Of a stretch of 64,000 bases of DNA, positions 1-12,058 are shown one piece after another (the first letter of the stretch is position 1; every line of letters starts with the position of its first letter). The notes below the pieces were generated by a model. The model had not been told where the DNA came from and ran no database searches. It saw only the letters and a list, made by a program, of their open reading frames with translations. The DNA is from Megaleporinus macrocephalus (taxonomy: Eukaryota; Chordata; Actinopteri; Characiformes; Anostomidae). The stretch is taken from NCBI GenBank assembly GCA_021613375.1, contig CM038726.1:8326349-8390348 (forward strand). Reading direction: 5' to 3'. The position numbers were made by a program, and so were the translations under genes.

Positions 1-770
1 AAAGTTCCTAAACAACAGCATTTACTCTACTCTGCCTCTCCTCTCTTTTAAACTTGATCCTCACGCTTCTAGAGCTCTGTTATTTTCTCCAGACAAAGAA
101 AAGAACCAATAAATAGACAAAGTCACGATGTTTCCACCAGCAGGACCTGCCAATTGTAGAAATTAGCTAGCTAAGCTAATGCTAGCTAACGTTACTGTAA
201 AAGTTAGCTGTGACAGAAAATCACTAACAGTAAAAGTTATGTATGCACAAAGACAGAGTCTCTATTAAATTAAAACCAATAATAACTTTATAACTGTTAG
301 CTGTCTACTTACCAAGATTGGCAGGTAGCCAAGGTGGCTCTCCTTCTCAGTACACACAGAGGCTTTTTGTTAAAGGCGTCCACATTGTGACTTTAACTTA
401 ACTTACTTAAATATCTTAAATTGTTGTAGAAGAAAATGAAATATTGAGTGAAAATAAATAATAATTGTAGTAATTAAAACTGATCAGTTTAATTACTCCT
501 ATCTCAGATATTTTATTTGGAATTTGCCAAAAATATTAAGCATGTTCTAAAAATCTAATTTTTTAGTTAACTTTGTTAGTTATTTTCTCGAAATAAACTT
601 AACTAGTAGATGTAAATGTAGGACAAGATTAACTGTTGGAGGTTTAGGCATTTATTTTGATATGTCCAACTCAAAAAATCACTTAAATGATATTTAGAGA
701 TTTTATTTGTGCTATTTAGCTTTTTATTATTGTGATATTTACAAAGCCACTGAATTATTTTTTAGAGTGT
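1..770. other. AT-rich non-coding DNA
   Basis: No open reading frame, splice pattern or RNA gene is recognisable here. The composition is AT-rich and looks like ordinary teleost intergenic or repeat-derived DNA. Confidence 0.5.
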
Positions 771-895
771 ATGTTTATCTGTGTAGTACAGAAGTCTGTG
801 TGGACTAAACTCTACAGAAGTACAGAAACCGTATTACTCTGGATTTGTACTGTGAGTCTGATAACAGTGTGAGTTGCAGATCTTTATCTTCAAAG
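771..895. repeat. Duplicated block A (left copy)
   Basis: About 125 bp that match 18,082-18,206 almost perfectly by eye (I see one mismatch, GTGAGTCTG versus GTGAGGCTG). After 895 the left copy carries about 465 bp (896-1,360) missing on the right. Similarity then resumes at the GGATCTGGACCTGC motif near 1,366 and continues to the CTCTTATCAACACT motif at 1,441-1,454. It is one half of a locally duplicated segment and no coding function is evident. Confidence 0.75.
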
Positions 896-3800
896 TTATT
901 AATCAGCTGAATCTGTTTCTGATTCATATTCTGTGTTAGATTTTGGGGGACGTGAGTAATTAAACAGCAGCTTCACTGTAGTTACTACATGAAGAACACG
1001 TGACTGGAGCTCCTCCTTCATTTATCAAAAGTGAGCGTAACGGAATGTTGGTGGAACTCTGAGCTCTGATGTCATAATGGGCTAAAGGCTACATGTCGTG
1101 ATGTCATAAAGGTGAAGATGTGTCTAAATTCCGTGCGGCTGACGTTTCATCTCAGTCTGTGTTACGACAGTGAAGAATTCTGGCTCTGGTCCATAACACC
1201 AACTCGAACACAGACAGAGAAGGAAAGGAGGAGCGACTGAGCAAAGATGGAGAGCAGATTGAGAGGAGAAAGAAAGAGAAGTGGAGAATGGGAAAATGGA
1301 AGAAAGACAAGAAACCGAAAAGGAGAAGAACATGAATTAGCAGCGAAGGTGGAGGACGTGGGTAAGGATCTGGACCTGCAAGTGGGTCTCGAGTTCGACA
1401 GCCTGAGTGTTTCGGCTGAGTCACATCACTACTGTTATCACTCTTATCAACACTCCAGGTACGTCCGCAAGACGTCTATGAGACGCTCACCGTTACGACG
1501 TCCATCTGCTTTCCTGACGTTTCTCACCTGATGCTTTTGAGCGATCTTTACGATGTTTAGGTGATGTTCACAGATTCATCATTTAAGCGTCTGTGGTAGC
1601 TTGTTTGTTCATTACCCCGACGTCGTTGAGAGCTCATTACCTGATGGCCAAGCAACGTTCCTCCGCTTCCCAAACTATGTACCTGAATAGGAACCTGTTG
1701 CTTCTGAGCTCTTTCCCACCTTTCAACGCACCTCATTTGGAATTAGTTTTCCGTTCTCTGAGGCTGTAGGTACCCACATAGCAAAAAGTATTCGGCCTAG
1801 CTATGGACAGGACCTACCATAATATTTGGACCGTTTCTGTAAAACGGATCTGGGCAGGTGTCTAGATGCACAACCTGCCAACAATATTTTCCCTACTACA
1901 ATTTATATATGAATACAAGACCTTCCAAATAGATTAAAATTAAAAACATAAGCACATACAAAATAAATAATTCACAAATGACAACATTTAACATTTTTAT
2001 TATAACATTTTTATTCCACACAATAGTAACAAACAGCCATTTCCTACATTGATCAAAGCATTCTTGGACACAGACTTGAAACGGTGCATCATTTCTTATG
2101 TAAGCAGCCTAAAGAGGAGACACAAAAAGATATTTTATTTGTGAACCAGCACTAATTAAGTGCCCAGCAATAAATACACAGTCCCTGGTCACTACAGCTG
2201 TGACAGTTGAATGAACTATTAGATGTTATCTAGATATCTGCCTGGCTCATAAAATATGCTTATAGGTTAAAACAATAAAAGACAGTCTACTTTCATATAG
2301 ACTATGTGCAGATTGTATGTATCATAACGTGACAACTTCATCCACTTCATTAGGTTCACCTCCTTGTATCCAGACACATTGTCCATTTCCATATCAGCTC
2401 CACTGACCATATGGGAGCACTTTGTAGTTCCACAATTACACACTGTTGTCAGCTTCTCTGTATACGTCGTTATTCTGTTCTTCAGTAATAACAGTTTGTG
2501 TTTATACTAGTTCAATGTATTCATAGTGTTTATGTTCTAGTGTATTGAGATCACATTACATATCTCTGACACCCCATAAATGTAAATAAAACTTGAACCT
2601 GGTTTGCCTATGTGAACCAGCTAGGATCTTAAGACCACAGTATAACAGCAATTAATGCCACCCCCCCTTTATTAATTATGTTAGCCTGTCTGGAACATAT
2701 AAACACCACCCAGATAAGCAACTTCCTAAATATATATTTTTTAAAAGTCAGACTACTGACCAGAAAATCTCCCGGTAACTGGAGCGGCCCAGTAAAAAAC
2801 TAAATTAGGAACTAAATTAAAAGGTGTATTAAAACAAACCTTAGTTGAATGCATATATCTGTTCAGTTTGATTTATAATTAGATAAAATTTCACAGCTGT
2901 TTGGCTTCCAACATACAGCATGAATAGTTGCGTAAATTACCCCTGCATATACCAAGAGTATATCCAACAAAAATGAATTTTGGATATAAAAAAAAAGATA
3001 TAAACGAAAAAAAAACACCTTACCTTTTAAGAATCCCAGAGAAACAGAACACACGGATCCACATGCTCTTTTTCGACATGCCTCCATAGCAGAATGCGTC
3101 TATTGTTGGATACTACATGTCTACAGAAAAAATAAAATAAAAATTTATTGCTATTTTACTAGAACCAGAACAATATGTTTCAGCACATGGGGTCCATATC
3201 TATGATGGTTACAAGAATATGACTGCTTAGAATAATTTTATTTTTTAATTAAACTGTCAGTTTGCAGGAATTAACAATGGCATGACAATTTTATTTAAAA
3301 GACAATCTTTTGAACAGGACAAAAAAGTGAGAGGTAATTAATTACTTGCTTAATACCTAAGTTGACAGAAACTGATGCCTCAACATGATTAGTATCCATA
3401 AAGCATCTATGTACATCAGACCACCAGAAACATCAGTTTCTTAAGGCAGATTTAAAACAATACTATACCATCTATTCATTCTGTTTATAAACCAGAAAAG
3501 AACGGTAATGTTTTTACTCAAACGATGAAAAAAAGCATTACCTAAAAACGGTTTAAAGAGAGGTTCTGGACATCTTTATTGCCAGAATGCCAGCTGAAAA
3601 CCATTCAAGGGGTCTTTACTAAAATCATGCTGAACACTTACTATGACGTCTCATAGTTCAGCTGTGTGGCATGATTCTGTAATGGCAGTGTACAGCCCTT
3701 AAGGTCATAAGCCCTGCTGGATAACCTGTAATAGTTTTTTTAAGCTCATGATCATTGACTATAAATACAATTGTATCTAAATAACTTGTATTTTTCATTT

Positions 3801-4520
3801 AATCTATGCAACTCTTAAATTTCACCTCTAAAATAACTAAATTGGCACATTATGAACTGAGCCAAATGAAACTCAAAAGAGGGTCTTAAGTCACTATATC
3901 ATCTGTCAAAAAGGAAGCAGCCACTCGATTGTCAGGAAATGGCACAGTTTGGCATGTCTCAGTGAAAGGCACCTGCATTTGTTAACTTTTAACGGGGTAC
4001 TTGCCTCTCACAACATTTAGTGCTGTTTGCCGGTGGACCTGGAACGCAGAAACAGTAAGCGATCACTTCCTGATGCCAGCAAGAGACTGAACACCAAATA
4101 CACTTTAACATTTTACCATAAACTAACTTGCTTCCTACTTCATTTTACAAAATAGATGCATAAGCGGAGCAAAACCACTTACCTACCTGTCAGATCTGTT
4201 TGTCTACCGGGCTAGACTGTAGTTATCACCTATAAAATACATATCAACCTGTGTTATCTAACATAATGCATCAGATTAATCCAAAACACAAATTTAATTA
4301 ACTGACTTAAATGTAACCCACCTTGAATGGCTTTCAGGTGTTCAAACAATCTTACCATGTAGAGATCCTAGTGAAAATGTGCATATCATTAGCCCAGTGT
4401 AGTAACTCTGTGTTTCCAATGATGTATTGTGTTCTTACTGTTAATTAATTCAATTTACTTTCAAAATAAATTAATTAGCATTTTAATGCTGGAAACATTT
4501 TCAGACAAGGGCATTTACCA

Positions 4521-4635
4521 GCTTCTTGTTTGAATTCTCCAGTTCCACCTTAAATGGTGCCTGAGTGACTCAGTAACCTGATGGGCTAGACTGCAGCGCT
4601 ATTTAAGGTGGAACTACAAAATTCAAACAAGAAGT
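4521..4635. mobile_element. Short hairpin (foldback) element
   Basis: Two 35-bp arms (4,521-4,555 and 4,601-4,635) form a near-perfect inverted repeat around a loop of about 45 nt. The inner ends of the arms are TTCCACCTTAAAT and ATTTAAGGTGGAA. The same TTCCACCTTAA core, inverted around a similar loop, recurs at 45,213-45,308 and 61,322-61,417, and a single arm appears near 17,247. This indicates a dispersed MITE-like family. Confidence 0.65.
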
Positions 4636-4956
4636 TGGCGATTTTTTTAGAATGTTAAATTTCTGCTGAACACTAAACACGACTCTTGGTTTGTTGTAGG
4701 AATTTATTTATTTCGCAAGAAAGACGTAGCAGTGCGTCTGAGAAGCGAAACGAGTTAAAGTTATCAGCGTTTGTTCAGCTCTGTAGCTAGATAACGTTGG
4801 CTAACTAGCACTGCAAGGTAAACCGATTTGCCTAAGCTACTGTGAGCTACTGTGAAGATGAAAAATCATAAAAAACAAATAAATCGCCAACATATACAAG
4901 TTAAACCTACACAACAATACGTTTAAGTTTAATAAACGTTCTTAATTGTAACCTAC

Positions 4957-5077
4957 CTTTGCGGAGGTACTGCTGTGCCCGTTTGAATGTGTCCGTTGGT
5001 GGTTCCTCGTGCTGAGATTGAAGTAGTGCCGGTGCTGTAATCTTCTGTGTTCTTCCGCAGCTCTGGACTGGATCCAT
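4957..5077 (-). CDS. Possible first coding exon inside the 1.5-5.5 kb element
   Basis: On the minus strand an ATG at 5,077 opens 40 codons that run into a good splice donor (AAAG|GTAGGT, ending in phase 1). The peptide begins MDPVQSCGRTQKI and is Gln/Thr/Pro rich, with no motif I recognise. I could not find a convincing next exon: a candidate around 3,026-3,122 has acceptor and donor sequences but stops in the required frame. It could be the 5' exon of a transposon gene or chance. Confidence 0.3.
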
Positions 5078-5476
5078 GTAACAACTCACTGCATATGGAA
5101 TCTGGCTCTTGTTATTTATATTGTGTGCTTTGTGATGCTATCACACTTTTTTTTTTACTTACTTTTCTTTTTTTGTGCTGAAGCCTACACATAAATTGCG
5201 GTTAAGTCTTGGCCTGCTCTGACACCTCGCGATTGTTAAATAGATTAGTTAGTTCATGTGTTTTACCAAAATTTCATGTGAAATGCCAAAGAACTAACTT
5301 TGTTTTGGCAAGGTTGTTTTAACGTTGCGGCGATGCAGTGGCGATGAATATGACGTTCCCGTTTTAAATCCAGATGTCCAGATGACACACATACGTCGTT
5401 CGAAAATGGAACGCAATGGTTTTACGATATACTGATTTAAATACGACGTCTCGGGGACGTACCTGTGCTGTCTGGG

Positions 5477-5830
5477 ACTTTCAGACTCAATAAAGTTCTG
5501 AAATATTTAGTTGTTCAGCAAAGTGATCCAAATATCACTTCCTTGATTTTATGTTTTATTATACAGTTTTTTGGGTCTGGAATATGAGAAATATCAGTAA
5601 TACTGTACTGACTGTTTAGTAGCACCAAAAATTTTCAGGTATCACATATACATACAAACATCTGCCCTTCACTCTTGTGAGTCTGAGACAATATTAATTG
5701 AGTTTGTCTGAAAAGTTTTTTTGTTCATCTCTGAAAGAGAAAACAAGTTCCAGCATCTTTTACCTCAGGATGCATTAAACAGCATCCTAAACATATTAAA
5801 CATATTTTCTTCCTTGTAGAGTATCTTTAC
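5477..5830. repeat. Duplicated block B (left copy)
   Basis: This segment aligns with two stretches on the right: its start with 18,355-18,405 (ATAAAGTTCTGAA, TTTAGTTGTTCAGCAAAGTG) and the rest with about 18,860-19,130 (TACTGTACT, AAACATCTGCCCT, TCTGAAAGAGAAAACAAGTT, GCATTAAACAG). Between them the right copy has about 450 bp not present here. It continues block A across the 1.46-5.48 kb insertion and is non-coding as far as I can see. Confidence 0.65.
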
Positions 5831-5935
5831 TTACTTTAACTTAGAAATGACATGTGACTGTAACTTATTTCACTCTTAATTTCATGAAATGTGTTTTTCT
5901 AGTTACAAATTTTTAATGTTTGAATCTTTTCACCG

Positions 5936-6300
5936 TCACCTCCACTTTCTACACTGTACTTGCAGGATGAACTGAGATTTGGATGTTTGAAAGGCCCACT
6001 GCTTCCAGCCTTTAACAACCGCAAACATATCAAATGTACCATGTACTTCACACCGTATCTGTGAGATGTTGAAAACCTTCTTATTCCAGTTTGTGAAGAT
6101 GAACTGGTCAGCAAGTTTTTGACCTCAGGTCAACGTAGTGATGTGTTTGATCTGTGTTCCATATTTTTGGAAAACCCATGTCTTTGCAGGATTGGGTCTG
6201 TACTCAATTACATAAACAGTAAACTTGTGTTAAAGGTTCAGCATTTTTTTAGTGTAATGGAAGATTATAATCAGATCGCTGACCCAGAAGTCTGACTGAT
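5936..6300 (+). pseudogene. Decayed coding-like segment, family unknown
   Basis: After an acceptor-like TGTACTTGCAG the plus strand reads a sensible peptide (DELRFGCLKGPLLPAF..., then a TGA, then IPVCEDELVSKFL...) for roughly 100 codons broken by stops. Composition and flow look like a former exon, but I do not recognise the family. It may be a relic of a mobile-element protein or chance. Confidence 0.22.
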
Positions 6301-6404
6301 ACTCATGCTGACAATTTCTTTGCTGTTTAACCTCTTACAGGAAAAATGACAAATTACCTGATGAGTGAGAAATTTCTAAGAAACCAAATCAAGAAGAATT
6401 AAGA

Positions 6405-6560
6405 TACAATAAGATAAGATAGCCTTTTATTATCCCACAAGAGGAAATTTGCATCGGTACAGGAGGAGAATAGCAGCAGAACAGATACAGGACAAGAGGT
6501 AGACTAAAGTGCAAGTTATTCAGAATACAAAAAGAGAGCTACGTCTCTGTTCTTAGGCAA
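6405..6560. repeat. Dispersed teleost repeat fragment
   Basis: The stretch AAGATAAGATAGCCTTTTAT followed by TATCCCACAAGAGGAAATTTG resembles a very common dispersed fish repeat, probably a LINE or SINE 3' end, that I know from many teleost loci. There is no coding content. Confidence 0.45.
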
Positions 6561-6839
6561 AGAAAAAAATCAATAAGAAACTATACAAATTTACTTGTTG
6601 AACTATACAAATTTTCACATTGAATTGCATAGTTATTTAAAGACATTGTACAGCTTTTTAAGATATTGCACAGTTACATTCTCTTATACCAGCTACATAA
6701 ATACTGATAATCTAATCTTGGCAGTCACCCATATATTGATGATATAGGCAGTCAGAGTGCAGGAGTTATAGTGATGTTGGCAGTCAGAATAAACAATGTA
6801 TTCAGGTGATGAGGTGCTGCAGCAATTATTGCACAATAA

Positions 6840-7260
6840 TTAGGTCACATGTCAATGACTTTTAACAACATATTTATAAAACTTGTTTTACATTTGACTG
6901 TTAAGAATGAAAGCATCACATGAACACTGCTAGACCAGGACAGGGAGCAAACTGAGGGTATAAGTAGACAGAGGGTACTGGGAACACCTGGGAACAGCTG
7001 GAGACACAAACAAGGAGCGGGTGATGGGTGTGACAATGGGGTAGAGACAAGGAGGGGCAAGCTACCAAAACAAACATTAGCACCTGGAACAATGACACAA
7101 GACTGACAACAAGGGCAGAGAACAGACAGGACGAGAGGCATACCACGACATGCTATAAACACATGAGAATTACAATATAAAAGTTCTACATTTTGACAAG
7201 AAAATAGACGGAGTGAGCAACATACATAAACTTGTGTAAATATATTGTATACCACAGGAC
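6840..7260. repeat. LTR-like dispersed repeat fragment
   Basis: The purine-rich text with GGGTATAAGTAGAC, ACACCTGGGAACAGCTGG and similar motifs resembles the promoter/R region of fish LTR retrotransposons. A related GGGTATAAGTAGGGC stretch occurs near 16,535. The long minus-strand open frame over this region has no family features and is treated as chance. Confidence 0.3.
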
Positions 7261-7689
7261 TATAATTTCACAAGACCATAACTCTGAGATTACATTACTA
7301 CATCACATGTTCTCACATGTTATTTTCAATATTAAATGTTACTAATTTCCACTATACACCTCCAACTTACTATTAAAGATTAAAAATTAATCAAACAAAA
7401 CAAACTATAGGAATATCACAATAACAGGAACATGCATTAAAACAAAATAGCAGTAAAATAAACATACAAACAGAATCCTGACACTAGTCTGGTGTGATTA
7501 TACCACACAGACACGTTTTGGAAGACTTTGTACTCAAGAGGCAACAATTTTAATTAAGGTTCAAATCTTCCACTGTGTCTCCTCAAAAACCAGACAATTT
7601 GTCATGAGACGTCCTACATACTCATTGACTACTTTATTAGAAACTCCTACCCTGTAGTATTACAGTATAACATGGAAGTAATATGGTGC

Positions 7690-7775
7690 TGAAAATGAAG
7701 TTGAAGGGTTCTGGCAAAAAATGGAAACTATTTTCAAAGCGACCAGAACTTTTAAAAAGTTGTCTGTGTTACAAA
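7690..7775 (+). pseudogene. Relic of an RNase A-type ribonuclease gene
   Basis: About 45 bp around 7,726-7,770 (CTATTTTCAAAGCG, CCAGAACTTTTAAAAAGTTG, TCTGTGTTA) match the intact ribonuclease coding sequence at about 12,308-12,353 (CTACTTTCAAAGCA, ACAAGAACTTCCAAAAAGTTG, TTTGTCGTTTA) with roughly 80% identity by eye. It corresponds to the middle of the protein, before the fourth cysteine. The frame is broken and neither end of the gene is recognisable. Together with the duplicated block just downstream it marks a dead tandem copy. Confidence 0.6.
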
Positions 7776-7909
7776 CGACACAAAACCTTAATATCATCTT
7801 TACATAATTTCATCATTAGCAGTGCGATAAATTAATTTTACTTTTTGATAAAACTTATCAACATACTAAATGACTGGAATTATACACTTAGTCTTCTTCA
7901 GTTCTGAGC

Positions 7910-8200
7910 AGAGGTTTTTATCCTAAAACATATTCTTAAAATATATTCAGAGAAGAGAGGCACATACAGGTGTAAGGCAAGTTTAGACAGAGCACTACAG
8001 TTACAGCACATTTACTAGAAAATTTCACCACCGTTCCACTTTGCATTGATAAAAGAACTACGATGAATAAATTCCTAAGAATGAATACTAATGAAGTGTC
8101 TACTTCTACAATCTGATCATTCAAATTTCATACCTACCTGTAGTATCTCTTCAGTGTGCTTTTCAAATTGGATGTCAGTTGTCAGTCTGCTCCTTGTATG
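7910..8200. repeat. Duplicated block C (left copy)
   Basis: This aligns with 13,845-14,150. Shared landmarks are TTTTATCCTAAAAC, GAAGAGAGGCACATACAGGT, TTAGACAGAGCAC, TACAGCACATTT, and the 31-bp run starting AATGAATACTAATGAAGTGT. The right copy has about 35 extra bases (13,906-13,941). The block sits about 0.15 kb after the dead ribonuclease fragment and about 1.4 kb after the intact gene, consistent with a duplicated 3' flank. Confidence 0.75.
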
Positions 8201-8280
8201 GTTTCCACTGCAGTTAAAGTGTTGAAGTTGGAGAACAGAAAAGCTTTGAGCTGCCATTGTTATGAAAAGTGCTCTATAAA

Positions 8281-8281
8281 A

Positions 8282-8320
<39 letters not shown>
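8281..8320. repeat. (ATT)n microsatellite
   Basis: About 13 uninterrupted ATT units, preceded by AAAAGTGCTCTATAAAAA, a phrase often seen at the 3' end of fish SINE/LINE-type repeats. Confidence 0.9.
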
Positions 8321-9600
8321 ATGATCATTGAAATAAGAATTCCACCCATTTTAAAAAGAAACTCTACGTAAGACATAAAGAGTAATTTAGAGTTGTTTGA
8401 TGTGAAATGGTGAGCTATTTTTTTGGTGATAGTAAACATAGGTTACAATGTTGACAATGCAAATATATTCATTTTATTTACTATTCGAAACCACCAGAAA
8501 ACCCAAATGGGTCTTCTGTGTGTATACATAATGTTGATGGCAAATCTGCAAAACTATTTTCTTTATTTTGCCTCACTCTGCATGTAACTCTCCACAATGA
8601 ATGGATTCAAAATGTTTTAGACAAAAAGCTAACAGTTCTGTGTAATAACTTCAGAAGGGCCATTTTACTTGGTAGCATCAATTATTAAAGAATCAAATCC
8701 TTATTTATAACATCAGCAAACAAAAATGTAAGTTTACACATCCAGAATGCCTCCATCTTTAATAATCTCTCATCTCTTATCACCCTTAACTTTACAACAA
8801 CCCTTTCAATGCCCAGCAAATACAGATCTGAAAGAAAATTCAACAGTCATTCTTATCTGCAGAGCTTGTCTAGTATTACAGTATACATTAAAAATAACTA
8901 AAGACTAAAGATCTAACTAAAGATCAGTAAAAACCAAAACCCCAAATTCAGGGAGTTAATCTACTAGTAACTGAACACAAAACATTTTATACTGTTAGAG
9001 TAAATGAGGTACAGGCTCTTTTCTATTGCTGAAAATAAAGATACCTTCAAGAGAAAAATGTCAAATGTGACTCTAGATAAATGTGAGAAATAAAAATAAA
9101 TAAACAACTAAATAAATAATATAAATTGGCCAGGATATAAAAACATTGATATTTAATACGAGGTATGCTTGAAAATGTCTGACTGGTTTGCACCAAAAAT
9201 TAACCTTTATAAATACAAACAGAAATCTGTAAAAGCACCTATTCATTTAACATGTATTCAGAATCATCACATTCCAGTGTATTCTAGATGCTCATCATGT
9301 TAATGAAAGGTAAGAGAAAGATTAGATCGTACCTGAAATCATCATCTGATTCAGCCGTAAACATAAATCTAAACCACTGATTTGAAATATTTGCTATACA
9401 TGTTCTCAATAATAGAACAGTGTACTGGAAGGATTACACTTATTATTATTAGCGAATTAATTAGTTATTTAAGAACACAAATAATTTAATAGTCTCTACA
9501 AATATTATGCGTCTGAAAACCTCCTTTTTGTGTTCATCCTTAACTTTTTAAATAATCAAATAAATCATAGAAAATATTTAAATTTATCACAATATCTGAG
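8321..9600. other. AT-rich non-coding DNA
   Basis: No supported gene. Simple AT-rich sequence with short poly-purine runs, and no coding frame or splice chain that I can defend. Confidence 0.5.
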
Positions 9601-9608
9601 CGCACACT

Positions 9609-10205
9609 TCCCTAGAGGTGGATGGCCTGTTAGAATCGGTCCTGAAACCAGTGAGGAACTACCAAAAAAACAAAAAACAAAAATGGTGTTCATGGATGAA
9701 AACCATATATGAAAAACTGTAGCCCATCTCAAGTTTGCCCTATGTCCTATGGACAAATGCACAATGTACAAAAACGGACACTGCACACCGAAGCCCAGTC
9801 CTTATTCCACCAGTTAAGCATGGTGGAGGGAGCATCATGGTTTGGTGCTTTTTGATTCTCCAGAGTCTGGAAGCCTTGTGATCATTTAAGGGGACAATGA
9901 GTTCAATGATACACCAAAACATTTTACAGGAGAAAGTAAAAGCAGTAGTCTATGATCTAAAGTGTCACTGGGTGATGTAACAAGACAGTGACCCAAAGCA
10001 CGCAAGTAAATTAGCAAAAGAACTGCTGAAAAAGTAAAAGATTTGTGTTTTGATATGGCCAAATCAGTCCTGAACTTCAACCCTATGGAGATGCTGTGGT
10101 GTGATAAGATGGCTGTAACGGAAATACAGATGAACTGAAACACATTTGAAAAAGCAAAATATATTCTGACCTGGTTTATTATAAAGCTGGATTGAAATAA
10201 ACCCA
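9609..10205 (+). pseudogene. Tc1/mariner transposase relic
   Basis: Tc1-type transposase signatures can be read in broken frames on the plus strand: a VKHGGGSIM-like string at about 9,812-9,838, a DSDPKH-like string (the metal-binding Asp of the second catalytic motif plus the usual PKH) at about 9,984-10,001, and a QSPDLNPMEMLW-like string at about 10,064-10,100 that includes the conserved DLNPIE region of DD34E enzymes. Stops and frameshifts separate the pieces and the terminal inverted repeats are not recognisable, so the element is long dead. Confidence 0.75.
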
Positions 10206-10279
10206 GTACCAGTATTCAAACTCTGTCAAGTAAAATATCAGCAAAACCTTGTTGTTTTCACAATTTGAATATCCAATAG

Positions 10280-10650
10280 AACAGTCTAAGATTATGATAA
10301 ATTCTGTTAAATTAAGAGGTGGTAGAGCAGCTGGTCCTGACACTTTACTTATAGATTTATACAAAGAGTTTACAGACAGAATTGCGACCCCACTGTTAGA
10401 TATGCATAAAGAACTTAACTTCTTGTTATTAATGTACCTGTAATATTTATTAGTCTTAAAAACCTTGTAACTGTTACAAACAGATTGAAACCAAAATTAC
10501 TGAAGATACAAAATGATGGAAGGATATGTGGAAGGATAAATAATATTATTATTATGTTTTGGTATCAAGCGGCACAAGTGAGATCATCCAGCTTGTATTG
10601 GACACCACCTTATATACATACCTTAAGTCCAGATTGTCTCTAATATCAAC
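10280..10650 (+). pseudogene. L1-like LINE reverse transcriptase fragments
   Basis: An open stretch at 10,270-10,443 reads RGGRAAGPDTLLIDLYKEF, which matches the L1-type reverse transcriptase region (usually GKSPGPDGF..EFYK.F). About 110 bp later, near 10,556-10,645, a second fragment reads FWYQAAQVRSSSLYW, like the connection region downstream of the reverse transcriptase in L1 ORF2. The intervening catalytic part is missing, so this is an internally deleted relic. Confidence 0.55.
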
Positions 10651-11380
10651 ATCAATCAAAGTTAAGAATACACAATAAAGAGATTTAGTATTTTAATGAA
10701 GCGCAGAGTTAAAGATGTACATTTTCAAATGTTTCTTAAAAGTGCACATTTTACTTCACTGTCTAATATAAGTTGGAACTGAGTTCAGAAACATAACTAA
10801 AAGAGTCTCTCCATGTTTTCTGTATTTTACAGAAGGTTTTCAGAAGCTCAGTTTCTGCAGATCTTAATCATGAGTTGAAACACATTCTGTGATGTAAGCA
10901 CATGGCTTAAGGTCATTTAGAGCTTTAAAAACTAGTAGCATTCTATATTCTAGAAGATGTAGACAGTCTATACTATCAACCCAGCCTATCAAAATAGGAT
11001 TGATATGAGCTTTTTGTTTTTGTTAGGATCTGTTCTGCTACATTAATAACATACAGAATAAAACAGCTTATAGCCTAAAATTACAGGTTTTGTGCTTCAG
11101 GTTTGGTGTATAAAGGCAAAGAACTGAGCTTCTGATAAAGCAGCTGGATTTTAGTACCAAGGATTTGTATTTATTCTGTGTTTTCTTGGTTACATACATG
11201 TAGAAGATTTGGTGATATCCACTGAGAAATATTTGACACACATCTGGTAGGCTTGTCAACTGATTCTTGATTCAGGAGGAATGTCAATGTGTACAGTGTG
11301 TCATGAGCAGTAAAATTGATATGATCACACTCACATCTATGTGTTCATCCAGGCTTAAGGCTTCTGATTGGTTGACTGCT
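10651..11380. other. Non-coding DNA upstream of the ribonuclease gene
   Basis: No gene recognised. 11,068-11,259 is open on the minus strand but has no family features and no splice context. Confidence 0.5.
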
Positions 11381-11391
11381 GAATAAAGTGG

Positions 11392-11447
11392 CCAATAAAT
11401 GCAGACACTGGAAGAGATCCTTTCATTCCAGGACTGTGAGAGGAAAG
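11392..11447 (+). promoter_or_regulatory. Probable non-coding exon 1 and promoter of the ribonuclease gene
   Basis: A good splice donor (GGAAAG|GTGAGT) ends at 11,447, and AT-rich TATA-like text (CTGAATAAAG, CCAATAAATG) lies just before it. The coding exon begins about 600 bp downstream at a matching acceptor. A short 5' non-coding exon followed by one coding exon is the usual layout of vertebrate RNase A genes. The transcription start is inferred, not seen. Confidence 0.45.
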
Positions 11448-12058
11448 GTGAGTGTTCCTACTATTTTCCTACATCTGCATTTTGCTGACTACAAATCCAA
11501 AATTCAAGAAACTCGAGTTTCCTCAAACGCCCTCTGGATCTTTACTACTTCCTTTTCTGATGGAGTGTTTAACTTGTTGAATCATTTTCAGACTGTTTTC
11601 GAGCTGTAAACAGGCTTTACATTTTGCGTACTAAAAACACACCATCAGAAAGTAAATGTACATATTCAGGTGTAGTGAATCTGACAATTTCATTATGGTT
11701 GTATATTATTGTATTACATTTGAAATTTATTGTGAATGTTTTTCCTGGACAGGTCAGCACTTCAACTGTGCTCAACCTTTCAACTATTTATTTTCTACAG
11801 GCGTATAAAGTAGGTTCCTGTATTTGTTGACATTGCTTGTATTGATTGCCGATAGTTTGAAATCATCCAATTAAAAAAAACATGTTTTTTAGCATTGCTT
11901 AAGATGTATGACTGTATAAATACCTTTCCTTCATTGTTGTTCTTTCTCTGAAAGATGAAAAGATATGTGTTAAACTGCACTGATATTCTGTATTTCTTGA
12001 CTTGCTAAAACTAAAACAGTGCCTGTTTCTACTTATTTCTCTTTACAGAGACACTATC

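Larger units (their letters stand above)
1455..5476. mobile_element. Inserted DNA transposon with 20-bp TIRs, family unknown
   Basis: The paralogous segment at 18.34-18.38 kb runs straight from TTATCAACACT into TTTGAGACTCA. In this copy about 4.0 kb interrupts that junction. The insert ends in inverted repeats: AGGTACGTCCGCAAGACGTC at 1,457-1,476 and, on the opposite strand, AGGTACGTCCCCGAGACGTC at 5,464-5,445 (18 of 20 identical). ACT is present on both sides and may be a 3-bp target duplication. Extra ACGTC/GACGT motifs crowd both ends. No intact transposase is visible. One plausible minus-strand first exon (4,957-5,077) lies inside, as does a nested hairpin element at 4,521-4,635. The remaining 2.0-4.5 kb is AT-rich with no recognised gene. 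I cannot name the superfamily. Confidence 0.6.

Noticed and set aside
1247..1531. 94-codon charged ORF starting MESRLRGERKR
   Set aside because: It has a fair start context but no domain, no splice context, spans duplicated block A and runs into the transposon insertion; its paralogue at 18.2 kb is not open.
12002..12058. Upstream in-frame ATG for the ribonuclease
   Set aside because: It lies before the splice acceptor at 12,048 and would place non-signal-peptide residues ahead of a good signal peptide.
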